From contig JAAVTG010000623.1 in assembly GCA_011947345.1 (NCBI GenBank), positions 186,001-250,000 on the forward strand: 64,000 nt of DNA. Direction: 5' to 3'. A program made the translations under genes and the position numbers. Below, piece by piece: positions 10,093 to 23,510 of this stretch. A model generated the notes under the pieces. It was given only the letters and a program-made list of their open reading frames with translations, searched no databases and was not told the origin of the DNA. The stretch is from Phytophthora quininea (Eukaryota; Oomycota; Peronosporomycetes; Peronosporales; Peronosporaceae). Each line of letters begins with the position of its first letter. Positions within the stretch are counted from its first letter, which is position 1.

Positions 10093-13000
10093 TTAAGCAT
10101 CCACCAGCAGTTTAATGTCAGGCATTAGCGGTGAGTCTTGAAATACCTGTCGATTACTCTGATAATATGTGTATACTTGGGACGAAACCAAGTGAATGTG
10201 CAAGTATATCTCGCGCTTAACGTTAACGCCCCGAGCTATCATCCCTCTGCGTCACCTGATCGACAATCTGAAACGGTGTGGCGCGAGTTTGTCTTGCGAT
10301 CTCTCACACCGGCCACCTTTGTGTGCAGATGATCTTGAGATGGTACGGCTCCATTGCGGCGGGTACAAGCGCCAACACGCTGTCCTGAAGCCCATGATTT
10401 TTAAATGGTTTTCTGATTGACTCATTGCGTCGAGCAATGTTGATTACCTCCTTCAAGACAAGTTCCTGACGTGTACGAGCGATGTACGCCTACGCGTTTC
10501 TCCCGAACACTGCATGTGCTGTGGTCAGCTTCGATCGCAAGGACATTCACCAGGAGTGTTGTCTATCACTTCAATACCTATTTGGTATCAAGAGGTAAAC
10601 TCTCCCCTCCTCAAACTAATCCTTAAAGTGCTTCCGCAGTCATCTCAAAAGCAACGACATAGTTTGGTTTCAATAGGTTTCTGTCTCTTATCCAAAGCCG
10701 CCTGCATGGTGTTGTCTTAAAGCAGAAAACAAATAATCCAGCTAGCAAAGCGGATGTTGTTGGGATACTGAGCATGTGGTTCGCTGTTCTTCGAACGTTC
10801 GGTGACAGCAGATTTCTGGCCCAGCACCACCGGATGTGGTCTCTACATCCGATCTTGAGCAATTTGTCCCAAAACAAATTGTTTCATTTGTTACTACATG
10901 ACGGTGGGGGACAATATCGTTGTCATCGATCTGATGTCTGGTATACCGCCAGATTTGTCCGCGAAGAATATAAACATCTAGCCTTCGCACGGGTGCTTAC
11001 TCAACGAATCAATGAAAGCGATGGGAAATGCTTTAAATCCCACTAAATATTGCAAGGAAATAGTACATAGCATCATTGGCGAGGTAGATTGGAAGTTGGT
11101 ATCGTTCACACCTAATTTTTCGGGATGGTGACAAATCCGCTGATCTGATAAGATCTGCAACCAAAACAAAACCTGTCATAACCTGACAAACAAGAGGTGC
11201 ATACTGCTTAACTATACTACCCCAGCAGAACAAAAGAATCACATTGTACTATGCGCGAACTGAATTGACAAACGGGTCCCTGGAATTGCCTCCAGTTTGA
11301 ATGAACGACAGCACAATTATCACCTCCAATTTCCGCTGACATTGGAAGCCTGGTGAAATTGGCATAAAGGGGTGGCTTAGTTGCATGGAGATAGCTCAAT
11401 CCCACGTCAAGTGCGGAAAACATTCAGATTGTGAAGGCATTCCACTAGAAAGGATTTCCCCACCCCACTAAATACAAGTACGGCAGATTCGAAGCGACAG
11501 CCACATCCAAGAAAATGCGATAACGCCCTCTCTCGCGGCAGGGTGCTAGCGCCACTGCTCCTACAGCTTGACTTGCCTGGCTTGGGTAATGTGTTGGGAG
11601 CGTGGGGTGAGGGCTGCAACCGCGCCTCGTTTGTTTTGTCTGTTGGTGTCTGTGGACGTGTGTGCTGACGCACTGTGTGTGGGTATCGCTAGCCAATATT
11701 CGACTTTGCTAATGACATTGCGCTGAGGTCCAGCCACTTTGCGCCGGTTTTCTGTGCTGATTAATCAGATGCATTTCAGGAATTGAAAACATCGGAACAG
11801 GCACTCGAACGCAAGTGGGTTTTGCGTAGGATGATGGTAAGCTCGAATGCCAACACCGTCAAGATGGCTGGAAAAAGCATCGGTTTTCAACAAATCTCTC
11901 GGGGATTCACTAATGATAAACTATATCTACGTAGTCTTGTTGTCCGGCAAACCTATTTATGGACGTCATAGGTAAAAAAATAAAGCTCGTAACAGCAAAC
12001 CAAGACCTGTCAAGTATTCAAACATATTTCATTTATTACAGAGACCACCACATGCGCATCTTACTAGTGCTAAATGATATTTGTATGCTCTTAAAGTTTT
12101 TCTGGAGTGTTTTTATTCATATGGCTAATAAATCTTTTGGGAAACTGTCGGCGCACTCCTAGCCACATCCACACTTTCTGGCGTACACATCGAGTGGCGC
12201 GCTCACAAAACACATACGAGTACTCATACACGCAGAGACAACCTAATAGTGCAGGCACTTCGACATACATGACCGTCCTCTTCATAGCAATGGCGTACTC
12301 CCGGGGTCCCAGACCTCCTCTGGTTTCCACAGAAACGGCGAACTGGTGAGGGCTCTCTCGGCACTATCCCCCGGCACGGTGATGGCTGCCACCTTGCCAG
12401 ATCGACTGGTCACTCATATGCACATATACATCCCGTCCCGAAGCCTTCGTAGTCCACGCGGGCCACACAACCCAGCCCCGAGACGCACACTGTCAGGAAG
12501 AACCAACAGACTGGCCCAATCCTGTCCCCGGTGATCACTAGCCACTGCCCGCACCCTCTGCCAGTGCTTGCCACTTTGCTCTTTGTCCAAACCCACGTTC
12601 CGCACCTTTGCTCGAAGTGTGGCTACGCGAGTCCAACTCAAACGCCTTCCGTGTTAGTCTGTTAACTTCTTCCAGCTGGTCGAAAACAAGACTGTCGGTA
12701 ACGACCGCCAGGTCGCAGCCGCAGATCCCTTCTAGTGCGTTCCTACTGGTACTTTTGTTCACACTCTTCCTGCGATTTTAGGCACACCGCTTCTCGCCCC
12801 TGATATTCCTTGTGCACCTCTTGCTCCTGTCGTCCACTCCTGGTCTTCTACTCGTTTCCTTCGTGTCACCCGGTCTACTCCACTTGATTCTGTTATGCGT
12901 GTCTGCTGTGACGTCCACTGCCAATCTTCCGCAGCCACCACTACTTCAACGTATCCGTTACTTCCATCCGCTGGTGCTACCGTCTGTCCTGTTACACCTG

Positions 13001-16000
13001 TACGCATCCGTAGTGTCGTATGCCGTATCACCAAGCCCGTCACCTGCTTGCTTCCTGTCCACAACCGCCTGCTACACCATGCTACACGTCGTGTATCCGT
13101 CTGCCTTGGTCGATTACCGCAACTCCTGATCCGTCGCTTGCCATGCGTCCTCCGTCTCAGTTTCGTCACCGTCGACCACCACCGGTGTTGACTGCCATCT
13201 TGCTTTTGTGGCTGACCAAGCCCGCTTGCCCACAAAACCAAGCATGATCTCAACGTCTTATAGGAAGAGCAACTGCGCTTTGTTGAATAGAATGGGGTCA
13301 CGCCAACACACGCACTTCCTCATCGCCACAAAATCACAACAACATCAATGCACTTGGCCAAATCCCAAAGTCTCATCATTTTCAATTCTTATGGAGACTA
13401 TTGATATACGTACCTGATTAACCGGGAAGTGCAGGTTCGTCGCTTATTTGACCCTTCCCCAAAGATGCATTACAGTTATGAAGCGGTGCTTACAAGATAT
13501 CGGTGAGACATAGCTGGGAACCGCGCAACCGTATGAACCTGTGGAGTGATGCAAACAAAAAATGGCACTATTGTGGAATATTTTGTACCACATTCCTCGA
13601 GATACTACGAGCTGGAAAGTAATGAAATGATGTGATCTACGCCTGCTTAATTGTCAAGTGATCGGTTATGGCGGATGGATACAACCAACCCATTGTATAC
13701 CCCGACATAGGTATGCTCTAAAAATTAACTGTCGTAAATGTATGTACGTCACCCCGTTACACCATTTTGGCAGGCTTCTCCTATTGGGTGGTTCCTATTT
13801 TAATTTTTTTATAAATGTCAATATTAATCGTGTTTCACCCGGTTTAGTAAAACAAGAGAATGAAGCGCACAGTGGTTAAGAACGTCTATTCCTTATGCGC
13901 AAAACATTGCAAGTGAGATAGCCTGTACCATCCTTGATGAGGTATATTTGGAGTAGGTAATTTGTATGAATCTTAGCAAGTCCTAGAGATTGCCAGCTCT
14001 TTCCTACATAGTATTAAAAAAGGGAAGTAGAAGTGTTCCTTTGTTTTGTTAGTCTACTCAATGGGCACAGGACTTGCAGTTTTCTAACCTTATGACAGTA
14101 GTGCGGAATGAAACCCAGTCAAAATATGTTCTACGTGGCTTTTTTGTTGAGCGATGTCTCACGTTTACGATGACTTCTCATTGCGGTATTCCAACTGTTG
14201 GGAAGCCTTGTGATTGATATATTTGTTTGCCTTTCCAATCAACAGCTGGCCCCGGTGCACACAACCTTGTGAGGATTCTAGAATGAAAACTGACGCTGAA
14301 ATCTCGACGTATGCGATGGCGTTCCAATTTTTTGGTGGAAGCAGTGCCAGCTACGCACTCTTGAAGTAATTCTAAAAGTCGGACCACAGCCGACCAGCAC
14401 CTTTGATGAAAATCTACGACACCACAAACGTAATGCAGTTAGGCTGACCCGACGACATGGCTTCGATGATCTGATAGGTCGTGATTAGATAGGCCCACTC
14501 GCTTTCTGACTATCATCATAATGTGTGCATGCTTGTTTGCAATGATATTAACAACCAACCACATTCGTGTCGGTGAAATCATCGCTGATGAAGGTCGCTT
14601 CCAAGTCACAGGTGATGCTGGCTGGACTTACCCTCACCTTGCCAAGCACACGCATCGAGTGCATACAGTGTCATTCCGTCCATTCCACCTTGGTCTCGAC
14701 CAAAATGTAAAGCACCGGGTATAGCGATCGTTCCCGTAACCACTGAACCATCACACAGCCTTTTGGATCGGTGAGCATACAGTCCATAGTATTGTCCGTT
14801 TTCCAGGCGGGGTGTGATTGTTGGTGACGTAGTTATATTTAAACAAGGTCGCCATATCGCAGTACTGCGAAGCGAAGACAGATAGGTCAATATGAAGGCG
14901 TGTACTACCAGCGTTTTGTGTAACAAACCAACTGACTATTCACTCCTTGGAGGGTAGGCGAAACCCTCGGTTCACTCGATGAAATGTACTGATTTGGGTT
15001 GGATTTTCATTTGGCCAATTAAAAATCCTGAACAGCAGGACCAACATGTGACGATGAGAATTTTGTGTTTTTCTATGGATTGTGCTGTGGAGAGTTTACA
15101 TATGGATTTTACTATGGAGCTAGTGTTGGATATTACGTTTAAGAGATGAAGAAGTTGCGATAAAATGTGTCGCTTGGGAGAAGGCGGGAGTGTGTTGTCC
15201 TACCTAGGATGGGCCCTCAAGACCAGGAAGTACGCCCAAGAAAATGTGTTCTTGAAAGGCACGCCCAAGAAATGGCGTGTCCTAGGAATGCACGTTGAAG
15301 GGATCTCCGCTCTTGGAATGTACGCCCAAGGGCACATTGCCTTGAGCGTGAGTGCACGCTACGTCCTGGCCACCCCACGTACTTAAACGGGTCGCCAAGA
15401 ACTAAGGTATAAATTGCCACAGTGAAAGGTATTCTTGTGTGCAACCCGTCTCGCCTTGGCTAACCTCACGATGTGTGAGACAAGGAACTGTAAATCCCCA
15501 AGCTGCCCAAGTGACCCAAGAAGCACAGCTGCCGCCCAAGACCCAGGAAGTTCTTGGATAAATATTTCAAGGGTATATTTCTTGGGAGGCCACTTCTTCG
15601 ATGGAGACTCTCTTGGATGGAGATTTCTTCGATGGAGATTTTCCCTTGGACGTGGATTCTGGCACTTAGCGAGAATTCGCATTCACCATGGACCCAGTGG
15701 TTTGTACCCAGAATGTTTACGCCACAGATGATTTGAAGAGCGACGAACCCACGATAAGTGGCCGTCATCAAGTCAAGCATACTAAGATCAAGACTAATTC
15801 GTATCCTAATGATTGCGCCCAAGATCTGCGGAAGGGCTGCAGATCTACTAGCTATAAGAGATGTCAATCAGAGAGTTCTTTTGCCCTGTACTGCACAAGC
15901 GCCAGTCGGTGCTCTTGGCGTGTTAGTGCTAAGGTGACCTGCTGCTCCCCACCTGTTTGTTAAGTCCAATTGGGAGGGAGTCTAGGCGCCCGACCATTTT

Positions 16001-17515
16001 GTTTACTAGTTGGGCGTCTGTCTTGCAGGCCAACCCATTTCATATTAAAACTACGCTCAAGCGGCTGGATAGCAGTCGCCGCTTGAGTTTGCTTTGAGAC
16101 TGCGTCTTACAACGTTCTGTATTGGGATTTATATTGACTGATCTGTGTGTTCCTTCGATTGAAGGTGGTGCGCGTTCGCTGAACCAAGTCCGAGACTTTC
16201 CAGGTGTCTTGGGCGTTGGATTGAACCTGGTGCGAGACCCCCGACCAAGGGTCTATAAGAACAAGTGTCGGCTGTATATTTGCATAAGAATCTGTATATT
16301 GACTCTCTGTGGTTGCTAGTTCTTCTTGAACTTGCAGTCCAAGAACCCCGTCTCTTCAACTGCCGCCCAAGAAAAGTGGGCTACAGGGAAACGAATTGTG
16401 GGCAAACTAATCCACCTAACACTCTTTTGTGTCTTTGACTGTGAAAGGCCATTCGGTAGATAATACGCGGAATCCAAGGGTCGAACCTATAGGGATTCAC
16501 GAGGAGCACACGCCAATCCTTCAACGGCAGTTCCAAGAACCGTCGCTGAAGGAGTTCACAACTGATCTCGGTTCACCAAGATCCTGTCCACGTCGTACAG
16601 CGCGAGCCGTACGACGAAACGCTACCCAGCAACCCCTGAACGGAAAACATCACCAGATTTCCACCACATTATGCTGAAATCAAGAATTCCTGTTACGTTC
16701 CTTTTCATATTGTTAGTTACTTGTCATGGAAACACGCAGTACTCTTCTGCCAATACCTGGCGAACCTACTTTCGCCAGTGGCGCGATTACAGATCTGGCT
16801 TTGGTTCCCAAACCCTGATGTCATTAAATGGCCAAATGTGAAACTTAGTAAGTACGAGCTGACCACGAGGCGGAAGGCCTGATCCATATAGAGTGAACCC
16901 GGGTCTGGCGATTGCTGCGCCTCGGTCCCTGGGCAGAGTAAATTCTACTAGGTGTAAGAACCACGCCTTCTCCTTAAACAAAAGTGGGATATATATCCTA
17001 TTCCCTTGTAGGTCAAATTTTGAAAACTGGAAGGAATGATTGTTAAACGTCTGATTACTCTTTGCGTTTGTGGCTCTTTTGCTTTGGTACCCCACACACC
17101 TAGCCAATGTACTACACGCCAAAGTAGGTTTGCCGTCCGGATTTGAATGTCTGATAGATTAATTGGATAATCAACAACAAACGGAACCCACCGCTCCGTC
17201 AAAACTTCTTGAACGTTTAAAAGTATTCAGCCAATTCGGACTGTTCGCAATATTGCTTAGTATTCTCCAGTCTTCTCGCGAGGAAACTGTTACTCCATAG
17301 CTGGATCTCCCTTTTCCATGTTCCTTCTCAAATACGCACGAGTGGTAGCTATGCTTAAGGTCTCCACGTCTTTGTGCACGTGGTTACGCATGTAGTTACA
17401 TTGCGTTCTATGAACAGATCGAATATTTTTCCATGCAGCTATCTCTCTTCATTATCTCAATTGATGATAGTTTTCAACAGGTGGACCTGGGCATCTGTGC
17501 CAACGACTATAGAAC
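10093..17515. other. Long gene-poor, repeat-like region
   Basis: More than 7 kb without a supportable gene. Stops are frequent and base composition shifts repeatedly. The stretch 12340-13300 is GC-richer and has reverse-strand reading (KAFELDSRSHTSSKG and nearby) that could be a decayed retroelement gag, but no diagnostic motif is visible. The stretch 15180-15720 repeats short CCCAAG-type units, and 16230-16290 has a TATAAGAACAAG promoter-like sequence such as found in LTRs. I see no tRNA, rRNA or CRISPR signals. Probably nested transposon debris. Confidence 0.5.
16056..16087. repeat. Perfect 10-bp inverted repeat, 12-nt loop
   Basis: CTCAAGCGGC at 16056-16065 is the exact reverse complement of GCCGCTTGAG at 16078-16087, with a 12-nt spacer. 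It lies in the transposon-rich stretch about 1.4 kb upstream of copia reverse-transcriptase remnants. It could be a hairpin in an LTR or an unrelated palindrome; there is no direct evidence of function. Confidence 0.6.
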
Positions 17516-17814
17516 TTGCATGGACTGAGACGAGCGTCGCATATCTGGAACACAATTACAAGTCAAGCTAACTGTTTTTGTTTTGTTTAACGAAGCCAAG
17601 ATACTAGTGACTGTGTATGTTAATGATATTGATGGGACCAAGCAAGCTGTGACAAGAGGTTACGGATTCACCGAAGCAGTCATTTGAGAAACGTCGCTCG
17701 AATGCCTCACGAAAATTAGATATCAATGTAATGAGCACCACTGAAGCCAAATATGTATTAATACCTAAAGCTGCAAAGGACATCTTGTGGTTAGCAAATT
17801 TATGCTATGAATCG
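17516..17814 (+). pseudogene. Ty1/copia reverse transcriptase-RNase H remnant
   Basis: Three copia landmarks appear in order but in different frames. LHGLRRASHIWN at 17516 corresponds to the 'YGLKQA.R.W' block. ILVTVYVNDID at 17601 corresponds to the reverse-transcriptase YVDD box, with Asp changed to Asn. MSTTEAKYVLIPKAAKDILWL at 17731 corresponds to the RNase H 'STTEAEY' block. The spacing is much shorter than in an intact element, so this is an internally deleted, decayed copy. No LTRs are resolved. Confidence 0.7.
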
Positions 17815-18069
17815 GCCCGGCTGAACCATGAAAAAAAAGGCTTCCCAATTAAGACAGCCGTGCCCACCTCGTATACCCGCTTCTGTTACCAAAACTTTTC
17901 CGTTTGTTTTGCGACCACGCACACCTACTTTTCGTTTTCGCACTGTGCGATGAGCTAAATTAAGCGTGTGGACCGTGCGCCGCTGGGAAATGCCATACGC
18001 AATCGAGCAAAGAAAAGGCGTGCGTTCAAGATGGCGTGCCTGTGATATTGTCAAGTCTTCAGAGCGACT

Positions 18070-18234
18070 GTGCCACTTGAAGTTTACTGTGATAGTGACT
18101 GGACCAACGACCCCGAAACGCGAAAGAGCACGACAGGATTCGTGTTCACCGTAGCCGGTGAGGCTGTGTCGGGAATGTCGAGGCTACAGGCCATCGCTGC
18201 TCTATTGACTGCAGAAGCAGAATACGTAGAGTGA
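18070..18234 (+). pseudogene. Second copia RNase H fragment
   Basis: One open stretch reads VPLEVYCDSDWTNDPETRKS, then TTGFVFTVAGEAVSGMSRLQ and a terminal TAEAEYVE before TGA at 18232. This is the classic copia 'YSDADWAGD..RKSTSGY.F' RNase H core. It repeats the RNase H position already seen at 17731, so it must come from another element copy. Short fragment only; not functional. Confidence 0.8.
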
Positions 18235-19464
18235 GCTGCGGCTCCTTTCTTCGTGCAGTGTCCGTCACCGGTCACGTCAGCCGGTTGCGTATCGGTCGGC
18301 GCGCTGGTCAAGGCCCCACGCTGGTCCTGCCTCCGGCCAAAGGCGGTGCCCAGTGGTCTACGCAGCGGTAGCACTAACCTAAATAAACTACTCTAAACTA
18401 CCACTGTGTGTCCGAGTGTTTCCTTGCACAGGTGGTGTACACGACGCCTTCGCTGGTGTGTGCTTGCCGGGCGGGTGGGCTCTACTACCACGGGGCTAGC
18501 TGTTCTACCTTTCTTTACCACAGCCACAAGCACGCGCGGGCTGCAATCTCCGCTTCACCAACCCTTGTGGGGTTCTATCTACTCACGCCGGTTCTCTGTC
18601 GTGTACCCTCGCATCGCCTACTTCGCGCGGGAGTTCCCAGTAATTGACACCTCTCTAGCGGCTGCGGTCGCACTCAGTGTCGTGTTGAGCTTTACGGCAA
18701 AACTAAGACTGCCTGAATACTATTTACTACTCGCTGTCTGCGTTCCTTTGTGCTGCGTCCCTGCAAGGCGATCTTGGTCGTTTCTCCTGGCCCCGTTGCT
18801 CCTTGAGAGTGGTTGCTGCTTGCTCCTTGGTCGTCATCTCTCTGGCTGGCAGACGCCGGCTGGCGAGCACAAGTATTGCACCCTGTTACTGTACCTTCAT
18901 ACGTGGAATTGACAACCAAGCGGCTCACGTCATGGCGACGATCCTATGTACAGCCTTTGCGCCGCCATATTGAGCTGTGCTGGCACTATGTGCGTGAACA
19001 AGTCGAGAGTGGTGTGGTCGAGCTACACAACATAAGCGGGGGTGTGAATCCCCCAATACGTTTACGAAGTTCCTCAACAAAATACGCCTGCAAATGTTTC
19101 TGGCACTGGTTAGTGTAGCTCATGCTTCTAGGAAGGCGTGTGTGATGTTGTATATCATGTCGCCTTAATATTAGAGCAAGTCCGCAACGCTATACGAATT
19201 CAGCGTCCCCGTGAGTACATGTGTACCCCGCAAGATAGCACAACATATCTTAATTTGTATCTATTTTTGTTGCAGTCCACTTGAGTACTGCGTGCACGGA
19301 CATTTGATACAATATGTGACCATAGCAGGAACCTTTTTGACCATCTCCGAATAATGCCGACACTTTCTGACATAGGAATCCAAACCAACGAGAAGAAAAT
19401 ATATGAGTTTGTTTGTCGCCTAAGGTTGTGGAGGGCGGTCTGAAATGGTAAGTTTTCTAACGTC
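18235..19464. other. Gene-free stretch between retroelement remnants
   Basis: About 1.2 kb. An open forward frame at 18406-18912 has biased composition (Leu, Cys, Ser) but no recognisable motif. It follows directly after the copia RNase H end, so it may be LTR or untranslated retroelement sequence. No host gene supported. Confidence 0.45.
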
Positions 19465-20590
19465 GTGATCGTGCTGCTGAATGAACGTCTTACTACGGCC
19501 GCAATATTTAGCATTTGTTGCGACCATCGGAACCTTATACATGTATTTGCTCCCGATCTAAACGTGAGCAAGCATGTTCGTGGTAAGCTCCTCCAATGGG
19601 GTATGAAGCACATGAACCACCGCTACATAATTGTTCACATCACGGGACCGCGAAATGTCTGGGCAGATATGATTAGTACATGTACTGGGCAGTCCATTCT
19701 GTTGACAAAACCCGCGTCAAATTGATTTCGGACGCGCAGAGAATCAATTTTGCAGCCGCTTAACCAAGAAGACTTTATTTGGCCAACGCTGGCCGAGCTG
19801 GAGATACTTCAAGCCAAGTACAAGTGCCCGCCAGAAGCTGTCCATAATGACCAACACTTTTTTACTGTCGCCGGTTGATTGAGGACCCCCATTAAGCTCG
19901 CGAATTCGTGCAGCGCCTCTGAATCATTTCACATTGTAGTGCCCAAGGGCACTGAGGCCTTCAAGCCATGCCGACCAAACTTTCTCGGCTTTTTTATTGA
20001 AAATATTGCATTCACTGCTACCAAGTTTGTTCGAGATTGCCGGCTGTATCTGCATATAAAAGGAGGAAAGGTGGTGCCGCGCCTCTGGAGCGAGACGATC
20101 GGTTGCAGTGCACGCAATAGAGTATTTCATTTCGATTATCTTTACACAGAGAATCCTACGGCAACAGCGCAGATTTACTTGTCTTAAAAACCGCGTGACG
20201 CGCTATACTGAGCTGGTGGTGGCGGATACTGCTACAAGCACGGTAGTAGTCGATGCGCTCCTAGCATGACACGCTCGCTTTGGCTTCCACCGATTTGGGT
20301 GATTGATAATGGGTCTCTATTCAAAATGAGATTGTTACCGAGCTTTGTCGGCATTTACACACTAAACAACAATTTACGCCCGCCCTCTGTTCATGGATAT
20401 ATGACTCCGTTGACCATATCAAGCGAGATATATTGCAGGTCATGCGGGTAATGCTTCTAGCCTACAAGGTCTTCCCTGTCTGACTCCTTTGCGGCGATTT
20501 TGTGTCGGTAATGAAGTTTTCCTAGATATTCCTGCCAATATCAATGATATCGATCGCCACCTATCAGATCTGCGAGAGCCTATCCAGAAC
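19465..20590 (+). pseudogene. Ty3/gypsy RNase H-integrase remnant
   Basis: Around 19480-19690 the reading TTAAIFSICCDHRNLIHVFA, then KHVRGKLLQWGMK and HITGPRNVWADMIS matches the end of gypsy RNase H ('DHRNLI.IF.P', 'NVWADMISRW'). Further on, FIWPTLAELEILQAKY and, at 20050-20200, VVPRLWSETIGCSARN with VFHFDYLYTE resemble the linker and the integrase core start. Later pieces (TELVVADTATSTVVVDALL at about 20206) continue the integrase in other frames with stops. Degenerate, non-functional. Confidence 0.68.
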
Positions 20591-20810
20591 ATGCACCAGG
20601 ACGGCAACATACTACACTAACACTCATAATTATAATTGAATACTAGCGACACACAAAGTGTACATATGCATCTATGCGTACACACTTCGTATATCGTACA
20701 CAAGCTGTACCGAGTAGCCAATACGTAATAAAAGTGTATTTTTGGATGAAACTACTTTGAAAGGTTTACTTTTCATTAAGACGTGACGGAGCAAGTTTGA
20801 CAAAAACAAA

Positions 20811-22652
20811 GTGTACGACAACAAGCAGGCATTCAAGCTTGGTGTGGAGAAGAGGTTTGTGAAAGATTGTCGTACATCGCGTTACGTTCAAAGAAACAGA
20901 GAAGGAATTAAGGTTGCTTGCAAGAATGCTGAATGCGGATATTTCATCAACGCTCGAATCGACAAGGCGGGAGTGGTACGAGTCTCCTCTGTTAACACAG
21001 TACACAGTTGTGTGGTGACTAGAGCCTCCGACGTGAAAGGGAACCGGCTCAAGGATGCAGCCAAGGAAACACTGAAGTAACATACCAACTTGAAACCCCA
21101 GGACGTCATGCTGAAAGCAAAAGTGGACCACGGTGCTACAATGTTATATCGCCAGGCCTACACTGCAGTCAGTTGTGTAAAATCTAAAGGAATGGAATCA
21201 GGTGCTAATAGCTACGCTTCACTGGGGCGTTGGTTAAAAGTTATGGCTTATGCAAATCCTGGATCTAAACATCGACATGCTTCTGAAGAATGACAATGTT
21301 GATCGTGTTATTTTTGTCTTTAACCGTGATTACTAAGCGCAAAATCGTGTTTGCCGGTGATATCTATGGACGCATACCACCTTAAATGTGATACTAGGGG
21401 ACCTAGTTTTGTGCGACGATGTTGAGCCCGAATCGCGACATTGTTATTGTTGCGCTCGGGATCGCTCCGACTGACGGGGAAATACGTGACTGTGGTTTAT
21501 TTCACATCCTCGTAGTGCCACAGATATATTTTCAAGATCCGATGCGATAATAATGAGCGATCGTGAAAAAGGTTTGGAGAGCTCTGTCACCTCTACTCTC
21601 CCGCATGTGCCCCACAGTTTTTGTTCTCAACACATTAAGAAAAATGCTGAGACTGAGTATAAAGCTGATTTGGGTGGGCGAATTCACAAACTAGCTAAGT
21701 GTCTAGATGCTGCTGAAGCCCGACGATTCTTTGCTGAATGTGCAACAATCGACCCGGGGATGAAAAGTATTTAAAAATATGTGCCGCAGTGTACATTGTA
21801 CACACTTGATATCGTGTATTCATTGTGTATTCTGTTAAGTTTGTGTGATCTGCATACAAAGAGTATCACGTATACATTTTGTATCTTGCACACCATCGAA
21901 TTTTGGCTAATATCTTTACGTGTAGGTATCAATGGAAGTTGTTGTTGTCATCCGAATTTCCTACGTTTAGCTTTGGGCAAGTTACGCCCAACATTGCAGA
22001 GAGTTCAAACAGCTGGATTCTGCCGGAACGATCCCTAATGTGGATGGGGTGTTTGATAAAAGTGGTTCGGAAAATTCAGAAGAGGCATTTCGATAAGCGA
22101 GAAGAATACCAAAGGCTAACCGGCGAATTTGTACGAGTTTCAAATCTCAGTGAGAAGGCACGAAAACGACCAGTCTGTCCTACTGATGGTGACATGATCG
22201 AGGTTTTATGGCAATCGGATAACACGTACGCGGTAGTAAGCTTGGCGGCGAGAGAATGTTCGTGCTGACTGTGGCAAGAACTGCAATATCCTTGCATGCG
22301 GCCATCCAGTTTTCCGAGAAGACTCCTCTATCGTACATTTCTGACTACTATCGTGGAGATGCACTCAAGAACGTCTTCTCGCCTGTAAGTATCCCTGTGG
22401 ATATTCATCAGATTCAGCCAGCAGCAGTGTTACCATCGCGCGTTGAAAGAAAAGAGGGAGGCCTAAAAGGTTCGTCTCCGCAATCGGTCTGAGTATCTTA
22501 ACAATGATTCCCCACTACATTGCGGGAAATGTGGAAAACCCGGGCATAACATCCGCACCTGTGATAGGCGAAAGAAACAGAAAGTGGATAGACAGAAACA
22601 CAAAGCTGCAGAACAAAACATCATAAAAGTGAGGTTCAATGATACAATTTGA
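20811..22652 (+). pseudogene. MULE transposase pseudogene with CCHC knuckle
   Basis: Ordered MULE blocks: an N-terminal zinc-binding region (VACKNAECGYFINARIDKAG), HTNLKPQDVMLKAKVDHGAT, a decayed catalytic block near 21360, and MSDREKGLESSVTSTLPHVP with HSFCSQHIKKNAETEY at 21553. After these come YQWKLLLSSEFP and NIAESSNSW around 21920-22010, a SWIM-like CSCDCGKNCNILACGH region near 22255, and a perfect CX2CX4HX4C zinc knuckle (CGKCGKPGHNIRTC) at 22521-22562, ending at TGA 22650. Stops and frame changes occur throughout. A 125-130 bp AT-rich insert near 21793-21922 starts GTGTAC and ends GTGTAG, and could be an intron or a small insertion. Confidence 0.75.
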
Positions 22653-22892
22653 CCATGGCAGAAAAACATATCTCTCCATAGAGAATTCCCCGTTGTATAC
22701 GCCCGATACATTACAAAACTTGTGCTCAAAACGTAATATGTAAGCAAAATGTAACGAAACGTCAGATACAAATCTCTATATGTTGCATTTGTCTTACAGT
22801 TTGTCTGTTAAGCAGCAACTTGGATTTTGTGTGATACAAAAAGATCTCCCTCCCTCCCCTCACTGCCGAAGTGGAGAAGAGCAAGCCAAGCT

Positions 22893-23510
22893 ATGGACAA
22901 GGTAGGTAAGCCGACGAAACGCGATGGCGTGATGTGCATTTACCCGGGATGTCTCCACAGCATGAAGATATCCCGGTTTCAGAGTCATTTTATGGCTGCC
23001 CACCCGAAGACTCACGGGGACTAGCAGCCTAGCTACCGGTCCGACTACGAGCGCGTCGACAGGGACCCAAACTTGCTCGAACACCCCGAGGCATACAAGA
23101 TTGCTGTAATGCAGATAATGCAAGACATCAGCCACCGACTCGAGCAAATTGAAGCCAAAATGAATCGTTTCGAAGATTTCATTCTTGACAACATGAATAT
23201 TCATGTCGGCAAGTCCAAGGCCAACAATGTACCCCGCGAGCAGACAGAAGTTCAAGCCACGGAAGCTGCCAGTGACGACAACGAAGCGAACGTAGCTCAC
23301 AGCGACGGTAGCGCTGAAGAAGAACCTCCTGAGGCACCGGTGACCGACCGGCTCGCCGGAGTCCATCTCGTCACAGAACACCGAAAGCAACCCCGAGAGC
23401 AAGCGCGGCGTTCCTGCCCCAAGCACGCCGAAAAAGACTGCAGTATCGAAGCGCCGCAAAACAGTTCCCATGCGACATCCCCAGCGAAGAACACTCGAAG
23501 CCGAGCATAA
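22893..23510 (+). CDS. C2H2-like zinc-finger/coiled-coil protein, internal amber
   Basis: One frame reads from ATG 22893 to TAA 23508-23510 (205 residues) except for an in-frame TAG at 23022-23024 followed by CAG. Before the TAG there is a finger-like CIYPGCLHSMKISRFQSHFM with AAH (C-x4-C...H-x4-H). After it a helical region (ISHRLEQIEAKMNRFEDFIL) and an acidic and Ser/Thr-rich tail continue with the same coding character. A single CAG-to-TAG change, or stop readthrough, would reconcile the halves. The position beside a MULE suggests an element-associated or domesticated DNA-binding protein. Function unknown. The reading frame without the stop is an inference. Confidence 0.45.

Noticed and set aside
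12759..13301. 180-codon reverse frame as a host gene
   Set aside because: Arg/Thr/Gly-rich, no motif, lies in repeat debris; at most a decayed retroelement gag.
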